Below, piece by piece: positions 8,078 through 15,944 of a DNA stretch of 22,830 nucleotides (position 1 is the stretch's first letter; every line of letters starts with the position of its first letter). The DNA comes from Dehalococcoidia bacterium UBA6495. Its GTDB lineage: Bacteria; Chloroflexota; Dehalococcoidia; Lucifugimonadales; UBA826. The notes under the pieces were generated by a model. It had not been told where the DNA came from, searched no databases, and worked only from the letters and a program-made list of their open reading frames with translations. Location of the stretch: the NCBI GenBank assembly GCA_002435305.1, contig DJMH01000052.1, positions 40,562 through 63,391 on the forward strand. The letters are read 5' to 3'. A program made the position numbers and the translations under genes.

Positions 8078-10864
8078 TTATGGAACTCTCATAAATTCTG
8101 GATCGGGTTTAATTAGGCTCACAGGAATAACATTCTCAGCGTTTTCTCCCATCTGCCAATTTATTTCGAATTGAGGTGAACCAGTCGATGATAGGTACTG
8201 TAGTTCGATCCTAGCTTTCCCACTGTGGATACTTATTTCTTCTGATTGAGCGAATTCGCTACCCCAAGTGGTTTCAGTGACCAAAACATCATTCACAAAC
8301 AGTTTCATAGCACCGTTTCCTGTTAAAGAAAACTTGTATGCTGCTGATATTGGTATTTCCAAAAATCCCGCCCATATGGCTTCATAGGGACCTTCGATTG
8401 GCGGGTCGTAGTAAAAGGTATCAGCAGTGAGTCCTACATGTGAAATTAGAGGTTCAGATTCCTGATAAAACACTCCAGCCAATCCCATCGGGGATCTCTC
8501 ACCTGAGAAAAGTAGTGCCGAAGGTATAGCTTCCATTATACCTCCGTCCCGGCTCCATAATAACTCAGTAAAACCTGATTCAGAATGCGCAGTCCCTTCA
8601 AGTGTTACTGAGTGCAACCCTACCCCTAATTTAATACCCTTCCCGTCTTCCTGAATTGAAATATCATCCAGAAATAGCTGTCCATCGCCCGACACTTTGA
8701 ATCGGTAAAAGCCCGGTTGGCGCACATGTAAATTACTTTGGAAAACAAAATCTGCCGGAAGATCTATCCCGGATAAATCTTTAAACCACGAGGATGAAAA
8801 AGTATTGAATTTATCGGTTTTTATAAGGGCACCTTCTCGCTTAAAGTTAACCTCCACTCCGAGACTATCGGTTAACTGCTGCTTATTTATTAAGACCTCG
8901 TACAAAATTGGATCGCCTCCATGAGGAGCCATAATTTCCCTAAATTTGGCAGACGGGTAGTACCCGGCCAGCAGGTCATAAATACCAGCCTCACGGGGCT
9001 CTAAATAAATTGCCGCCCCATGTAGAACCCGATCAGGGGAAATAGGTAAATCCCTTGGAGCAAACAGGGGCTCATAATAAACATTTCCAGAAACTACAGA
9101 AGCGGTGAGGCTATAAAGAAATTGCCTAGATGAAAACAGGGTATACCCATTCTGAGATTGTTTAACCATTTCTTTTGCCATCAGGGTCTCGGAGGTAGAA
9201 AAATCGGCAAAGACGTCAGGATGTGATGCTTGTTTGCCGAAATATGTACTCACATTGAAATAGCCTATAACCCCAAACAATATAACAATAGAAAACAAAC
9301 CTCCTTTACGAAAGATTCCTCTAGTGTTTAAGTTAAAAAGGCGCGACAAATATACCAACGGCACAATGCTTATAATCAGAACCGCCGGTATAACTCCTAT
9401 TGATCGCAATGATTGAGGTGACTCCCAAGGAACTGAAAATATCCCTGGCGCCAACATTACAAAAACCCAGCAAGGAAATAATAGGAACAGGGGCCGTCTC
9501 CACTGGGCCAAAATAAGAATTAGTCCGGCTATAAACAATGTACCTGTAACATCATCCAACATAGGCTCAAAAGGTAAGTTATGCCTCGGGTTTGGGTCTC
9601 CTGAAATGTGGAACATTAATAGGTGTTCGACAATATTTTCCCATATGGCTTTAACCGAACTCACATCTGAAAGATGATTCAGTATGAATGTCTCTTCAGT
9701 GCGTTTGAAAAATATGCCTGGGTTTCTGAGGGAATACTGTATTAAGGGAACTGTACTGATAATTGAGGCAAAAGCCATACTCATTAAACAGTCAACTAAC
9801 TTCCTCCAACCTGGAAACCCAGAGCAAATTCTCAATCCCACACCAATCAGAATAACTACGGGAAACAACCGAAACGGAGCATAAAACCACATTCCTATCC
9901 CAAGGGCCAGCCCCGTCCAAAAGAACCAAAAAGGGCTCCATCTAACTAAGGATCTCCATAGTAAGAATCCTGTTAGTGCAGAAAACACCGCGGCAGTTAT
10001 CCCGTGCATACCAATCCGACCCCAATTCAGACTCCATCTCATAATGGAAACCAAAAAAGCCCCGCCGAGTCCCCAAAAGGTACCGAATATATCTTTAGCA
10101 AAATAGAACATAGCCAATATGAGAATTAAAGAAAACCCTGCCGATACAAGTCGACCATTCAGCCAGAGAACACCTGTCAATTCCTGCAACATCGCGACAG
10201 GAACCAAGAAAGCTGACGGAAGGTGTGTCGAAGGAACAAACACAGGGGTATTCATCGGTGAGGCATGTATCTGTCCGGCTCTGACTATGTTATCTGCCTC
10301 GTCATACCAAAGACCGGCAGGCAATTCACTTATGTTATAAACACGTAGGACAAACCCCAAAATCACTACGCCTGTTATTAAGAAGGTCGCGAGAACAGGG
10401 ATGGTTAACCTGGAATTTATGAGGGGTTTAGAAGCCGCTAGCCTTGACCCTCTAAACAAGAAAGGTACGACCAATATAGCCAATATCGAAAACATGTAGC
10501 ATGCCCAGCCAGCTCCATGGGCCGACCTGTCAAATAACATGAACCCAGATATCGATAAAATAGCTGAGACCACAACTAGAAACCATCCAACTGCTTTCTC
10601 GGTTAATCTCAGCCACAGAATTTTTGAAGATTCGCTGCCTAAACTCAAACCGGTACTTTGAGGGCAGTTACCTCTTCTTCTAATGGGAATTGAATATTTA
10701 TTAGCGCTAATTAGAATAGCTATAATCCCGACAAAGAAGGTCGGGAGGGATATCAAATAAAGCCCATAATCCCAAAGCTTAACGCTGACAAAGATAAAAG
10801 CGAGACCACTCAGTATAGACAAAAGACGAACATTGCTCTCGTTTAATCTGTCGATGTGATACAT
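8078..10864 (-). CDS. PMT-type membrane glycosyltransferase with two C-terminal PA14-like domains
   Basis: A 928-residue protein. The N-terminal two thirds has about 13 hydrophobic helices. After the fifth, GLWYDEADN (D188-E189) resembles the acidic first-loop motif of PMT/ArnT-type lipid-linked sugar transferases (GT-C fold), which use polyprenyl-phosphate sugars on the outer membrane face. Residues from about 550 are extracytoplasmic. Two tandem beta-rich modules follow, about 662-782 and 783-920, each with the pattern of a PA14 domain (GFYRFKVSGDGQLFLDD; AAYKFSLTGNGAMKLFVND). PA14 domains often bind carbohydrate. An extra pair of helices and a basic loop precede the transferase core. It starts 9 bases after the CoA-transferase stop. 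The acceptor and the sugar are unknown. Confidence 0.82.
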   Translation of the reverse strand: MYHIDRLNESNVRLLSILSGLAFIFVSVKLWDYGLYLISLPTFFVGIIAILISANKYSIPIRRRGNCPQSTGLSLGSESSKILWLRLTEKAVGWFLVVVSAILSISGFMLFDRSAHGAGWACYMFSILAILVVPFLFRGSRLAASKPLINSRLTIPVLATFLITGVVILGFVLRVYNISELPAGLWYDEADNIVRAGQIHASPMNTPVFVPSTHLPSAFLVPVAMLQELTGVLWLNGRLVSAGFSLILILAMFYFAKDIFGTFWGLGGAFLVSIMRWSLNWGRIGMHGITAAVFSALTGFLLWRSLVRWSPFWFFWTGLALGIGMWFYAPFRLFPVVILIGVGLRICSGFPGWRKLVDCLMSMAFASIISTVPLIQYSLRNPGIFFKRTEETFILNHLSDVSSVKAIWENIVEHLLMFHISGDPNPRHNLPFEPMLDDVTGTLFIAGLILILAQWRRPLFLLFPCWVFVMLAPGIFSVPWESPQSLRSIGVIPAVLIISIVPLVYLSRLFNLNTRGIFRKGGLFSIVILFGVIGYFNVSTYFGKQASHPDVFADFSTSETLMAKEMVKQSQNGYTLFSSRQFLYSLTASVVSGNVYYEPLFAPRDLPISPDRVLHGAAIYLEPREAGIYDLLAGYYPSAKFREIMAPHGGDPILYEVLINKQQLTDSLGVEVNFKREGALIKTDKFNTFSSSWFKDLSGIDLPADFVFQSNLHVRQPGFYRFKVSGDGQLFLDDISIQEDGKGIKLGVGLHSVTLEGTAHSESGFTELLWSRDGGIMEAIPSALLFSGERSPMGLAGVFYQESEPLISHVGLTADTFYYDPPIEGPYEAIWAGFLEIPISAAYKFSLTGNGAMKLFVNDVLVTETTWGSEFAQSEEISIHSGKARIELQYLSSTGSPQFEINWQMGENAENVIPVSLIKPDPEFMRVP

Positions 10865-10873
10865 GCCTTTATA

Positions 10874-13162
10874 TCACGGGGTTACTAAAGATCCGTTTTG
10901 GACGATAGCATCAATCAAAGACTCATCTATTCCGAATTCTCTAAGAATTTCAAGGCTATGTTCCCCTAAAAGAGGGGTCGGTTTGACCTGAGTTATGGGC
11001 AAATCTGGAAATTGAATAAGGTTATGAGAAAAAGCATACTCACTTCCATCATGGAGTACACTTTTTGATATCATATCGTTTTGAATCGCCTGCTCATCCT
11101 TAAAAAAATCTAGTTCATAGCCGGTTATTGATTCAGCACAAGGTATACCGTTAGAACACATCAGTTCTAACCAGTATCTAGAATTATGAAGCTTTATGGC
11201 TTCTTCGAGCTGGGAACCTAATTCTGAGTGTTCATGTCGAGGACTTTTCCGCCCAAGACCTGTTAATCCCACCAGATCAAGCAAGGCATCCCCTGATACT
11301 GAACCCTCAGCACTCACATAAATCCAACCGTCACTAGTTTGATATAACCGGTGAAAATCACTAAGCCCATTCTGTGATTTATCGGATATTCTTCTTTGTA
11401 CCTTATCTTTATAGCGAGAAAAATCGCCTTCCAAAAGTAAGCACCCAGCATTAAGTAAATTGGTGTTAACCACTTGACCAAGCCCACTCTTCTCTCTTGC
11501 GTAAAGAGCCATAACTGCACCCAGGGCTCCCATGCATCCAGCAGTATAATCCGTTGGGGCGAGAGGCCCGAGAAAAGATGGAGGATTACCCTGTCCACCT
11601 TGCGCAACTTGGAGACCCATCCAAGCCTGAGCTAGAGGATCGACCCCAGGTCTATTAGCAAAGGGGCCATCCCAACCAAATGCAGTTACGTGTACTTCTA
11701 TTATTTTTGGATTGAATTTTCTTAAAGTCTCCGTATCCAATCCCATTCTACCCGTGGCACCAGGCCTTAGGTTCGCAACCATAACATCGCATGACCCGAC
11801 AATATTCTGAAGAGCCTTCTGGGCAACCTCATTTTTAGCATCAATAGATATTGATCTTTTGTTAGCGTTTAAAGCATGAAAAGATCTTCCACTGGAGGGT
11901 CGTGAGATATCTCCGTACGGGGGTTCTATCTTAAGTACATCAGCTCCTAAATCAGCAAGTAGTCGTCCCATTGTAGGGCCTGCTATCACGTTCGTTATGT
12001 CAGCAACTTTGATTCCATTCAAAGGTAGCTTACTAAAGGACTGGTTCTCAGGATTGTTTTCAGTTTGCAGGGATTTTTTTATCGGGATATCACCACTGGA
12101 ATTCAACACCCGCGGTCCCTTGATCGAACCTGGTGTATTAGAAAATTTTATAGGCAACCCATATTGGATCATTGAACCATAAATTGGATCAATTAATTCT
12201 TGGACCATTTGGTTATGTACAACTTGTTGATTTTCAATCGCCGCATCTGCTGTGGCAGCATGAGCAAATGGAACATCTACTGATTCGAATAATTCAGCCC
12301 ATTCACGAGATGGCCTTGTTTTCATAACATTTTTCACTATCTCAAAAAGCTCAGCCCTGGCCTCTTCATCCACCGGGTTACGGCCGTCTCCATATCTTGG
12401 ATTAGTCATAATATCTGCTATACCCATAACAGTGGCGGCAATATCTACGAACCCCCCGTGAATGCAGCCGAGCTGAAGCCACGCCCCATCTTGGCATTCA
12501 TAGAGACTATAAAATGGCCCTCCGCCAACTGGGGTAACTTTGACAGGTCGTGGCCGGACTCTATCTCCGATGGCTTTCGGCATATACAAAAGACCAGCAG
12601 CCATTAATGATGTGTTAATCTTCAGCCCAGCACCATTCTCGAGGCGGTGAAGTAGCCCGCTCGTAAGTCCTAAAGCTGCCAGTAGACCGGCTCCAACGTC
12701 TATGACAGGATGCGCGACATGAGTTGAACCTTCTTCAAACCCTGGCATCCTATCCAAAATACCTGTTCTAGCTTTGATCAAGTCAGTTATAGCTGAATCA
12801 TTCTTTAAAGGTCCATTTTGACCGTAAGGGGTAATCGAACAATGTAATAATCCAGGATTCACTTTTCTCAAAGTTTGAAACCCGATCTTTTTTTGCAATG
12901 GGTCTGACGGGAGTAAATCCTCGATTAAAACATCAGACTTCTGAACAAGTTTCTCAAACAATGCATACTGCGTATTTAGATCCAAACCGTGGAGTTCTTT
13001 TCCCCTGTCTAAAGTGGCAAATTCCGGATCATTCCGGTTGATATTTTGCTTTGCAGGCACCCTAAAAACTCTAGCTCCATTATCACTCAAAAACATTGAG
13101 CAAATAGATCCTGCCTTGCCAGATGTGGTGTCAATAACATTAATTCCGTCGAATACTTCCAT
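10874..13162 (-). CDS. Fused tandem family III CoA-transferase (CaiB/BaiF)
   Basis: Family III CoA-transferases move CoA between carboxylic acids. Normal members are about 400 residues; this protein is 762 and holds two copies. The C-terminal half (about 380-762) is canonical: LNGIKVADITNVIAGP, LLADLGADVLKIEPP and the catalytic Asp538 in APTDYTAGCMGALGAVMAL. The N-terminal half (about 1-360) is more diverged, its opening lacking the usual AGP turn, but it keeps an Asp at the matching place (Asp155 in HPVIDVGAGLLAALGL). A linker of about 25 polar residues joins them. The start is ATG at 13162 with only a distant GGAG. It heads the minus-strand directon that runs to rplT. The substrate cannot be inferred. 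Confidence 0.92.
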   Translation of the reverse strand: MEVFDGINVIDTTSGKAGSICSMFLSDNGARVFRVPAKQNINRNDPEFATLDRGKELHGLDLNTQYALFEKLVQKSDVLIEDLLPSDPLQKKIGFQTLRKVNPGLLHCSITPYGQNGPLKNDSAITDLIKARTGILDRMPGFEEGSTHVAHPVIDVGAGLLAALGLTSGLLHRLENGAGLKINTSLMAAGLLYMPKAIGDRVRPRPVKVTPVGGGPFYSLYECQDGAWLQLGCIHGGFVDIAATVMGIADIMTNPRYGDGRNPVDEEARAELFEIVKNVMKTRPSREWAELFESVDVPFAHAATADAAIENQQVVHNQMVQELIDPIYGSMIQYGLPIKFSNTPGSIKGPRVLNSSGDIPIKKSLQTENNPENQSFSKLPLNGIKVADITNVIAGPTMGRLLADLGADVLKIEPPYGDISRPSSGRSFHALNANKRSISIDAKNEVAQKALQNIVGSCDVMVANLRPGATGRMGLDTETLRKFNPKIIEVHVTAFGWDGPFANRPGVDPLAQAWMGLQVAQGGQGNPPSFLGPLAPTDYTAGCMGALGAVMALYAREKSGLGQVVNTNLLNAGCLLLEGDFSRYKDKVQRRISDKSQNGLSDFHRLYQTSDGWIYVSAEGSVSGDALLDLVGLTGLGRKSPRHEHSELGSQLEEAIKLHNSRYWLELMCSNGIPCAESITGYELDFFKDEQAIQNDMISKSVLHDGSEYAFSHNLIQFPDLPITQVKPTPLLGEHSLEILREFGIDESLIDAIVQNGSLVTP

Positions 13163-13213
13163 AATTTACTAAATTTCTCCGCAATTAAGGGATGTTTGAA
13201 AAACATTTTAAAC

Positions 13214-13256
13214 AAAAAAACCCTGGGTTGGATCGAAATCTAACCCAGGGTTTTTT
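13214..13256 (-). terminator. Rho-independent terminator after the SelW-like gene
   Basis: Arms 13221-13233 and 13238-13250 form a 13-bp hairpin with a 4-base loop, flanked by seven A on the left and six T on the right, so it can work in both directions. Read on the minus strand it lies 22 bases after the SelW-like stop codon, has a TTCG loop and one A-C mismatch, and ends in a U-run. It separates that gene from the CoA-transferase directon. Confidence 0.9.
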
Positions 13257-13278
13257 AAAATTCAAAACCTATTAAAGT

Positions 13279-13554
13279 CTAGGCAACAGGGGCTGCTAAT
13301 TTTTCCCTAATAACTGCCCTCAGTTCTTTTACTCTCGGTAAATTCGGAAACACACCATCTTCCTCTGCCTTATCAAATATCTTCTCTCCATCAGCAAATA
13401 CCTGATAGATCCCACCCGTTCCTGGTGTGATTCTTATAGCAATATCTTTCCCTGCTTCAGCGAAAAACTCGTTGGCCATCCAGGCCGCCATTCCGTGATG
13501 CGCTCAAGGCACACAATAGATTATTTCTACCTCAAATTTTCCTTCACCTGCCAT
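13279..13554 (-). CDS. SelW-like selenoprotein (Rdx family), in-frame TGA read as selenocysteine
   Basis: A thioredoxin-fold redox protein of the SelW/SelT/SelH (Rdx) family, 91 residues. The start is ATG at 13554, preceded at 5 bases by a perfect AAGGAGG (13566-13560). The frame reads MAGEGKFEVEIIYCVP, then TGA at 13506-13504, then AHHGMAAWMANEFF and on to TAG at 13281-13279. With TGA as Sec the active site is CVPU (Cys14, Sec17) directly after the first beta strand, exactly where the family has CxxC or CxxU. The rest fits the family: PGTGGIYQVFADGEKIFDK, then FPNLPRVKELRAVI. The part after the TGA (from ATG 13491) has no ribosome site and no active site. The gene has its own promoter and terminator, and selB is in the window. 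Without recoding it would be a pseudogene. Confidence 0.88.
13461..13506 (-). promoter_or_regulatory. Candidate bacterial SECIS element after the UGA
   Basis: Bacterial SECIS hairpins lie just downstream of the UGA inside the coding region. Here GGCC (13486-13483) and GGCC (13477-13474) pair around a UGGAU loop starting 22 bases after the UGA; an alternative register pairs UGGC (13490-13487) with GCCA (13476-13473). An outer helix CGGAA/UUUCG (13495-13491 with 13465-13461) is possible. The loop distance and the early G in the loop fit the bacterial consensus, but the stem is short and unfolded by software. Confidence 0.5.
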
Positions 13555-13604
13555 GTTATCCTCCTTTTAAACGTCGCGGTGTTTCATTAGCTAACCGTGC
13601 CTAA

Positions 13605-13632
13605 ATTATCACAAATTCAAGCGATGGGTCAA
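13605..13632 (-). promoter_or_regulatory. Sigma70-type promoter of the SelW-like gene
   Basis: Minus strand: TTGACC (13632-13627), 16-base spacer, GATAAT (13610-13605) preceded by TGT, an extended -10. The start of transcription would fall near 13598, giving a leader of about 45 bases that contains the strong Shine-Dalgarno. Confidence 0.6.
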
Positions 13633-13665
13633 CAAGGTTTGTAACAGCGGAATGCCCAACAAAAG

Positions 13666-14973
13666 TTAAAATTCCATATCCATTCCCATGTCAACTACCT
13701 CTCCCTTCCTTGTTTTTGATGAATCTAAGGCATTTTTAAACTCTAAATATAACTCATACTCACTTTGTTTATCCAAGTTTTTCATGTTCATTAGATTATC
13801 CTTGAATTCTTCCACCAAGTTATGTTCTGTCCTCCCTTCAGGCATGTCGAAGAAGTCTCGATCAAATACCGGCACTTTTCCGCTTCTAAAATACCCTTTA
13901 TTTTCGAGTTCATACGATTCAAGGTCATCCGTTCCTTTTCCTAACACTTCCCCCGTTTCTACATAATGTTCCATCACGGGTTGCATCCCATATTTTTGAA
14001 TTGGACAAACTTTCATACATATTCCACAACCTGAATAACGAGCCATTACCGGGCGACAACGCTTAGCAATTAATTTATTTTTTTCGACTCCCCGAAACCA
14101 AACCCTTTGTGATTGAATTGCCTTGCCTGGACATCGCATAAAGCAAACTTGGCAAAGTTCGCAAAATTTATACATGCCGTAATCAATTGGTGAATCATAG
14201 TCAAGGTGTGCATCAGTAATTATCAACTGTAACCTGGCACGAGATCCAAAGTGTGGAGAAAGCAGCTGGCCGTTTACCCCCAACTGACCCAACCCGGCCT
14301 CTACGAACATAGGTATCATGGGTCCAAAATGCCATGCAGGCCCAGATATTTGGGCGCTGAAACCTAATTCATTAATAAAATATGCCAGTTTTAAAGAGAG
14401 GTCAGCTTGGGTTAAATAAGCATCACCTTGTGCAATCTCTGAGGAGTAGGAAGGTATATTTTGAGTTTCAATATATTCTTGCTCATATGCTAAACATATA
14501 ACATTAGGAAGATCATTCCGAACAAAGCTCTTCCGGCTCTGATAAATATATCTTCGGTCAAACTTGGTAAACCCTATCTCGCTATATCCAAGTTCTTTTG
14601 CCTTATCACGGATTACCTTAGTGGCGTTTTCTGTCTGTGAAGAAACATTAGGAACACGTTCCCCCGATCTCTTGATTTTGTTTATCCACGGGGTTATTTT
14701 TTTTTGATAATCTCTGTAAAGTTCCTCAGTTTCGGGGGTATGCTCGGCTCTTTCTTTCTGGGCCCATACCGCCGAAGCACTTTGCGTTATTGAAAAACTT
14801 TCCAAAGGAAATTCTCTGCTGTAATAAGATACCTCCGTGTCTCTCTGCGGCACTCCGTCTACCTTAAGAAGATCTGCTGCAATAGGAATCTCAATGTCAG
14901 GACCCCCAAATTTAAGACTCGCTCGCCTTATGATTTTGCCTACCTTGCGTTTTGCCAAACCGTAAAACCTCAA
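13666..14973 (-). CDS. Reductive dehalogenase-like / QueG-like iron-sulfur protein
   Basis: 435 residues. The middle resembles the corrinoid-binding core shared by reductive dehalogenases (RdhA) and epoxyqueuosine reductase: EAGLGQLGVNGQLLSP followed by HFGSRARLQLIITD (225-254). Two [4Fe-4S] motifs follow: Cys271, 274, 277 and 281 (CELCQVCFMRCP), then Cys306, 316, 319 and 323 (the last three in CGICMKVCP). The C-terminal 110 residues are polar and unrecognised. There is no twin-arginine signal peptide, so it is likely cytoplasmic, unlike respiratory dehalogenases. The start is TTG at 14973, the only usual start codon after the upstream stop at 15007, with no clear ribosome site; a TATAAT lies at 15011-15006. 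Its substrate is unknown. It could be a catabolic dehalogenase or another cobalamin-dependent reductase. Confidence 0.82.
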   Translation of the reverse strand: MRFYGLAKRKVGKIIRRASLKFGGPDIEIPIAADLLKVDGVPQRDTEVSYYSREFPLESFSITQSASAVWAQKERAEHTPETEELYRDYQKKITPWINKIKRSGERVPNVSSQTENATKVIRDKAKELGYSEIGFTKFDRRYIYQSRKSFVRNDLPNVICLAYEQEYIETQNIPSYSSEIAQGDAYLTQADLSLKLAYFINELGFSAQISGPAWHFGPMIPMFVEAGLGQLGVNGQLLSPHFGSRARLQLIITDAHLDYDSPIDYGMYKFCELCQVCFMRCPGKAIQSQRVWFRGVEKNKLIAKRCRPVMARYSGCGICMKVCPIQKYGMQPVMEHYVETGEVLGKGTDDLESYELENKGYFRSGKVPVFDRDFFDMPEGRTEHNLVEEFKDNLMNMKNLDKQSEYELYLEFKNALDSSKTRKGEVVDMGMDMEF

Positions 14974-15096
14974 CTGCGAATATGCCGAATATTGATGCGA
15001 GAAAGATTATAAACCAAGTTTCCTTTCTTACATCCTGTGTTGTGGTGAAAATGCAAATGGCATTATCCTAATATCAATATAAAAACGGGGTGAAGC

Positions 15097-15408
15097 TTGA
15101 CTCAAGGCCTGAAGATAGACAAAGTTGGGGTATATGGGGACAAAATTTTGATCAGGTGGAATGACGGCCACGAAAGCACATATGGTGCCAAAGAAATAAG
15201 AATCAGCTGCCAGTGTGCGGAATGTGTTGAAGAGTGGAGTAAAAGGCAATTGCTAGACCCAGCCACCGTACCTTCAGACCTGATAGCAGAGGACCATTTA
15301 ATGGTCGGTAATTATGCAATCCAATTTTTGTGGAGTGACGCGCACTATACAGGTATTTTTCCTTTTGACACTTTGAGAAAATTGTGCCCTTGCGCTAGCT
15401 GCACCTAA
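15097..15408 (+). CDS. DUF971 (GBBH-like) domain protein
   Basis: A 103-residue single-domain protein of PF06155 (DUF971, the N-terminal domain of gamma-butyrobetaine hydroxylase). The family pattern is visible: KILIRWNDGHESTYGAKEIR, then CQCAEC near 40-45, then NYAIQFLWSDAHYTGIFPFDTLRKLC. Cysteines in CQCAEC and CPCASC at the very C-terminus could bind a metal. Stand-alone members are often next to iron-sulfur cluster genes; their role is not settled. The start is TTG at 15097 with GGGGTG (15087-15092) in front. It is divergent from the dehalogenase-like gene, with 123 bases between them for both promoters. Confidence 0.88.
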   Translation: MTQGLKIDKVGVYGDKILIRWNDGHESTYGAKEIRISCQCAECVEEWSKRQLLDPATVPSDLIAEDHLMVGNYAIQFLWSDAHYTGIFPFDTLRKLCPCASCT

Positions 15409-15466
15409 TTCCCTCTTAAATAGAAAACTGCAAAACGGTTCCTACACGGAAGGGAATATCTTTTTA

Positions 15467-15511
15467 ACAAAGAAAAGGGAGAGTTATGAATAGGCCCACC
15501 CTTTTCTTTGT
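15467..15511. terminator. Long inverted repeat between convergent genes
   Basis: Perfect 13-base arms, 15467-15479 and 15499-15511, separated by 19 bases. It lies between the 3' ends of the DUF971 gene and the DUF35 gene, where a shared terminator is expected. There is no U-run after either arm, so it may instead only block 3' exonucleases. Confidence 0.45.
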
Positions 15512-15517
15512 CACCGC

Positions 15518-15928
15518 TTAGACTGGTTTGAATTTAGGAAGAGCTAGTTCGTCTGTTATGTCTTCAAAAACAACTTCCAACGCCATACCAATTTGTAAAT
15601 TCTCTGGCGTAGGGTCTTCGATGACAATATTAGTGGCCATCTTGGGTCCTTCCTCCAATTCAACTACTGCCGTCACGAAAGGAACATCGTCAACAAACCC
15701 TGGGTGAGGAGCTCTTTGCACTATTCCATAAGTAAACAAAGTAGCCTTACCTGAAGCTTGTATCCAGTCTGTATCCCTCGAGAAGCAGCAGGGAGAAATA
15801 TCTCGCGGATAGAAATAGGCATTCCCGCAAGACTTACAGTTCCTCAACCATAATTCGCCTTGTTTTGCCTTTTGCCAATAAACATCCGATTCCCCTTGAG
15901 GTACCGGTAATGGTTTGTTATAAGCCAT
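15518..15928 (-). CDS. DUF35 Zn-ribbon/OB-fold acyl-CoA-associated protein
   Basis: 136-residue protein with an N-terminal helix, a rubredoxin-like zinc ribbon and an OB fold (DUF35, PF12172 plus PF01796). These proteins partner with thiolase-fold enzymes and are thought to bind the CoA part of the substrate. The ribbon has Cys31 and Cys34 (NCKSCG), but the second knuckle reads SPCC rather than the usual CPxC: the expected Cys at 45 is Ser and an extra Cys47 precedes Cys48. The OB fold (about 58-130) includes the typical GIVQRAPHPGFVDDVPFVTAVVEL. A strong AAGGAG sits 7 bases before the ATG. It starts 16 bases after the thiolase-like gene, the standard partner arrangement. Confidence 0.93.
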   Translation of the reverse strand: MAYNKPLPVPQGESDVYWQKAKQGELWLRNCKSCGNAYFYPRDISPCCFSRDTDWIQASGKATLFTYGIVQRAPHPGFVDDVPFVTAVVELEEGPKMATNIVIEDPTPENLQIGMALEVVFEDITDELALPKFKPV

Positions 15929-15944
15929 GTGTATACTCCTTAGA

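Noticed and set aside
11314..11607. 97-residue ORF inside the CoA-transferase gene on the same strand
   Set aside because: It is in another frame of a well-conserved coding region and resembles no family.
13279..13491. A stand-alone 70-residue ORF beginning at the ATG at 13491
   Set aside because: It has no ribosome site, and it lacks the CxxC/CxxU strand that defines its family. The upstream codons through the TGA supply both.
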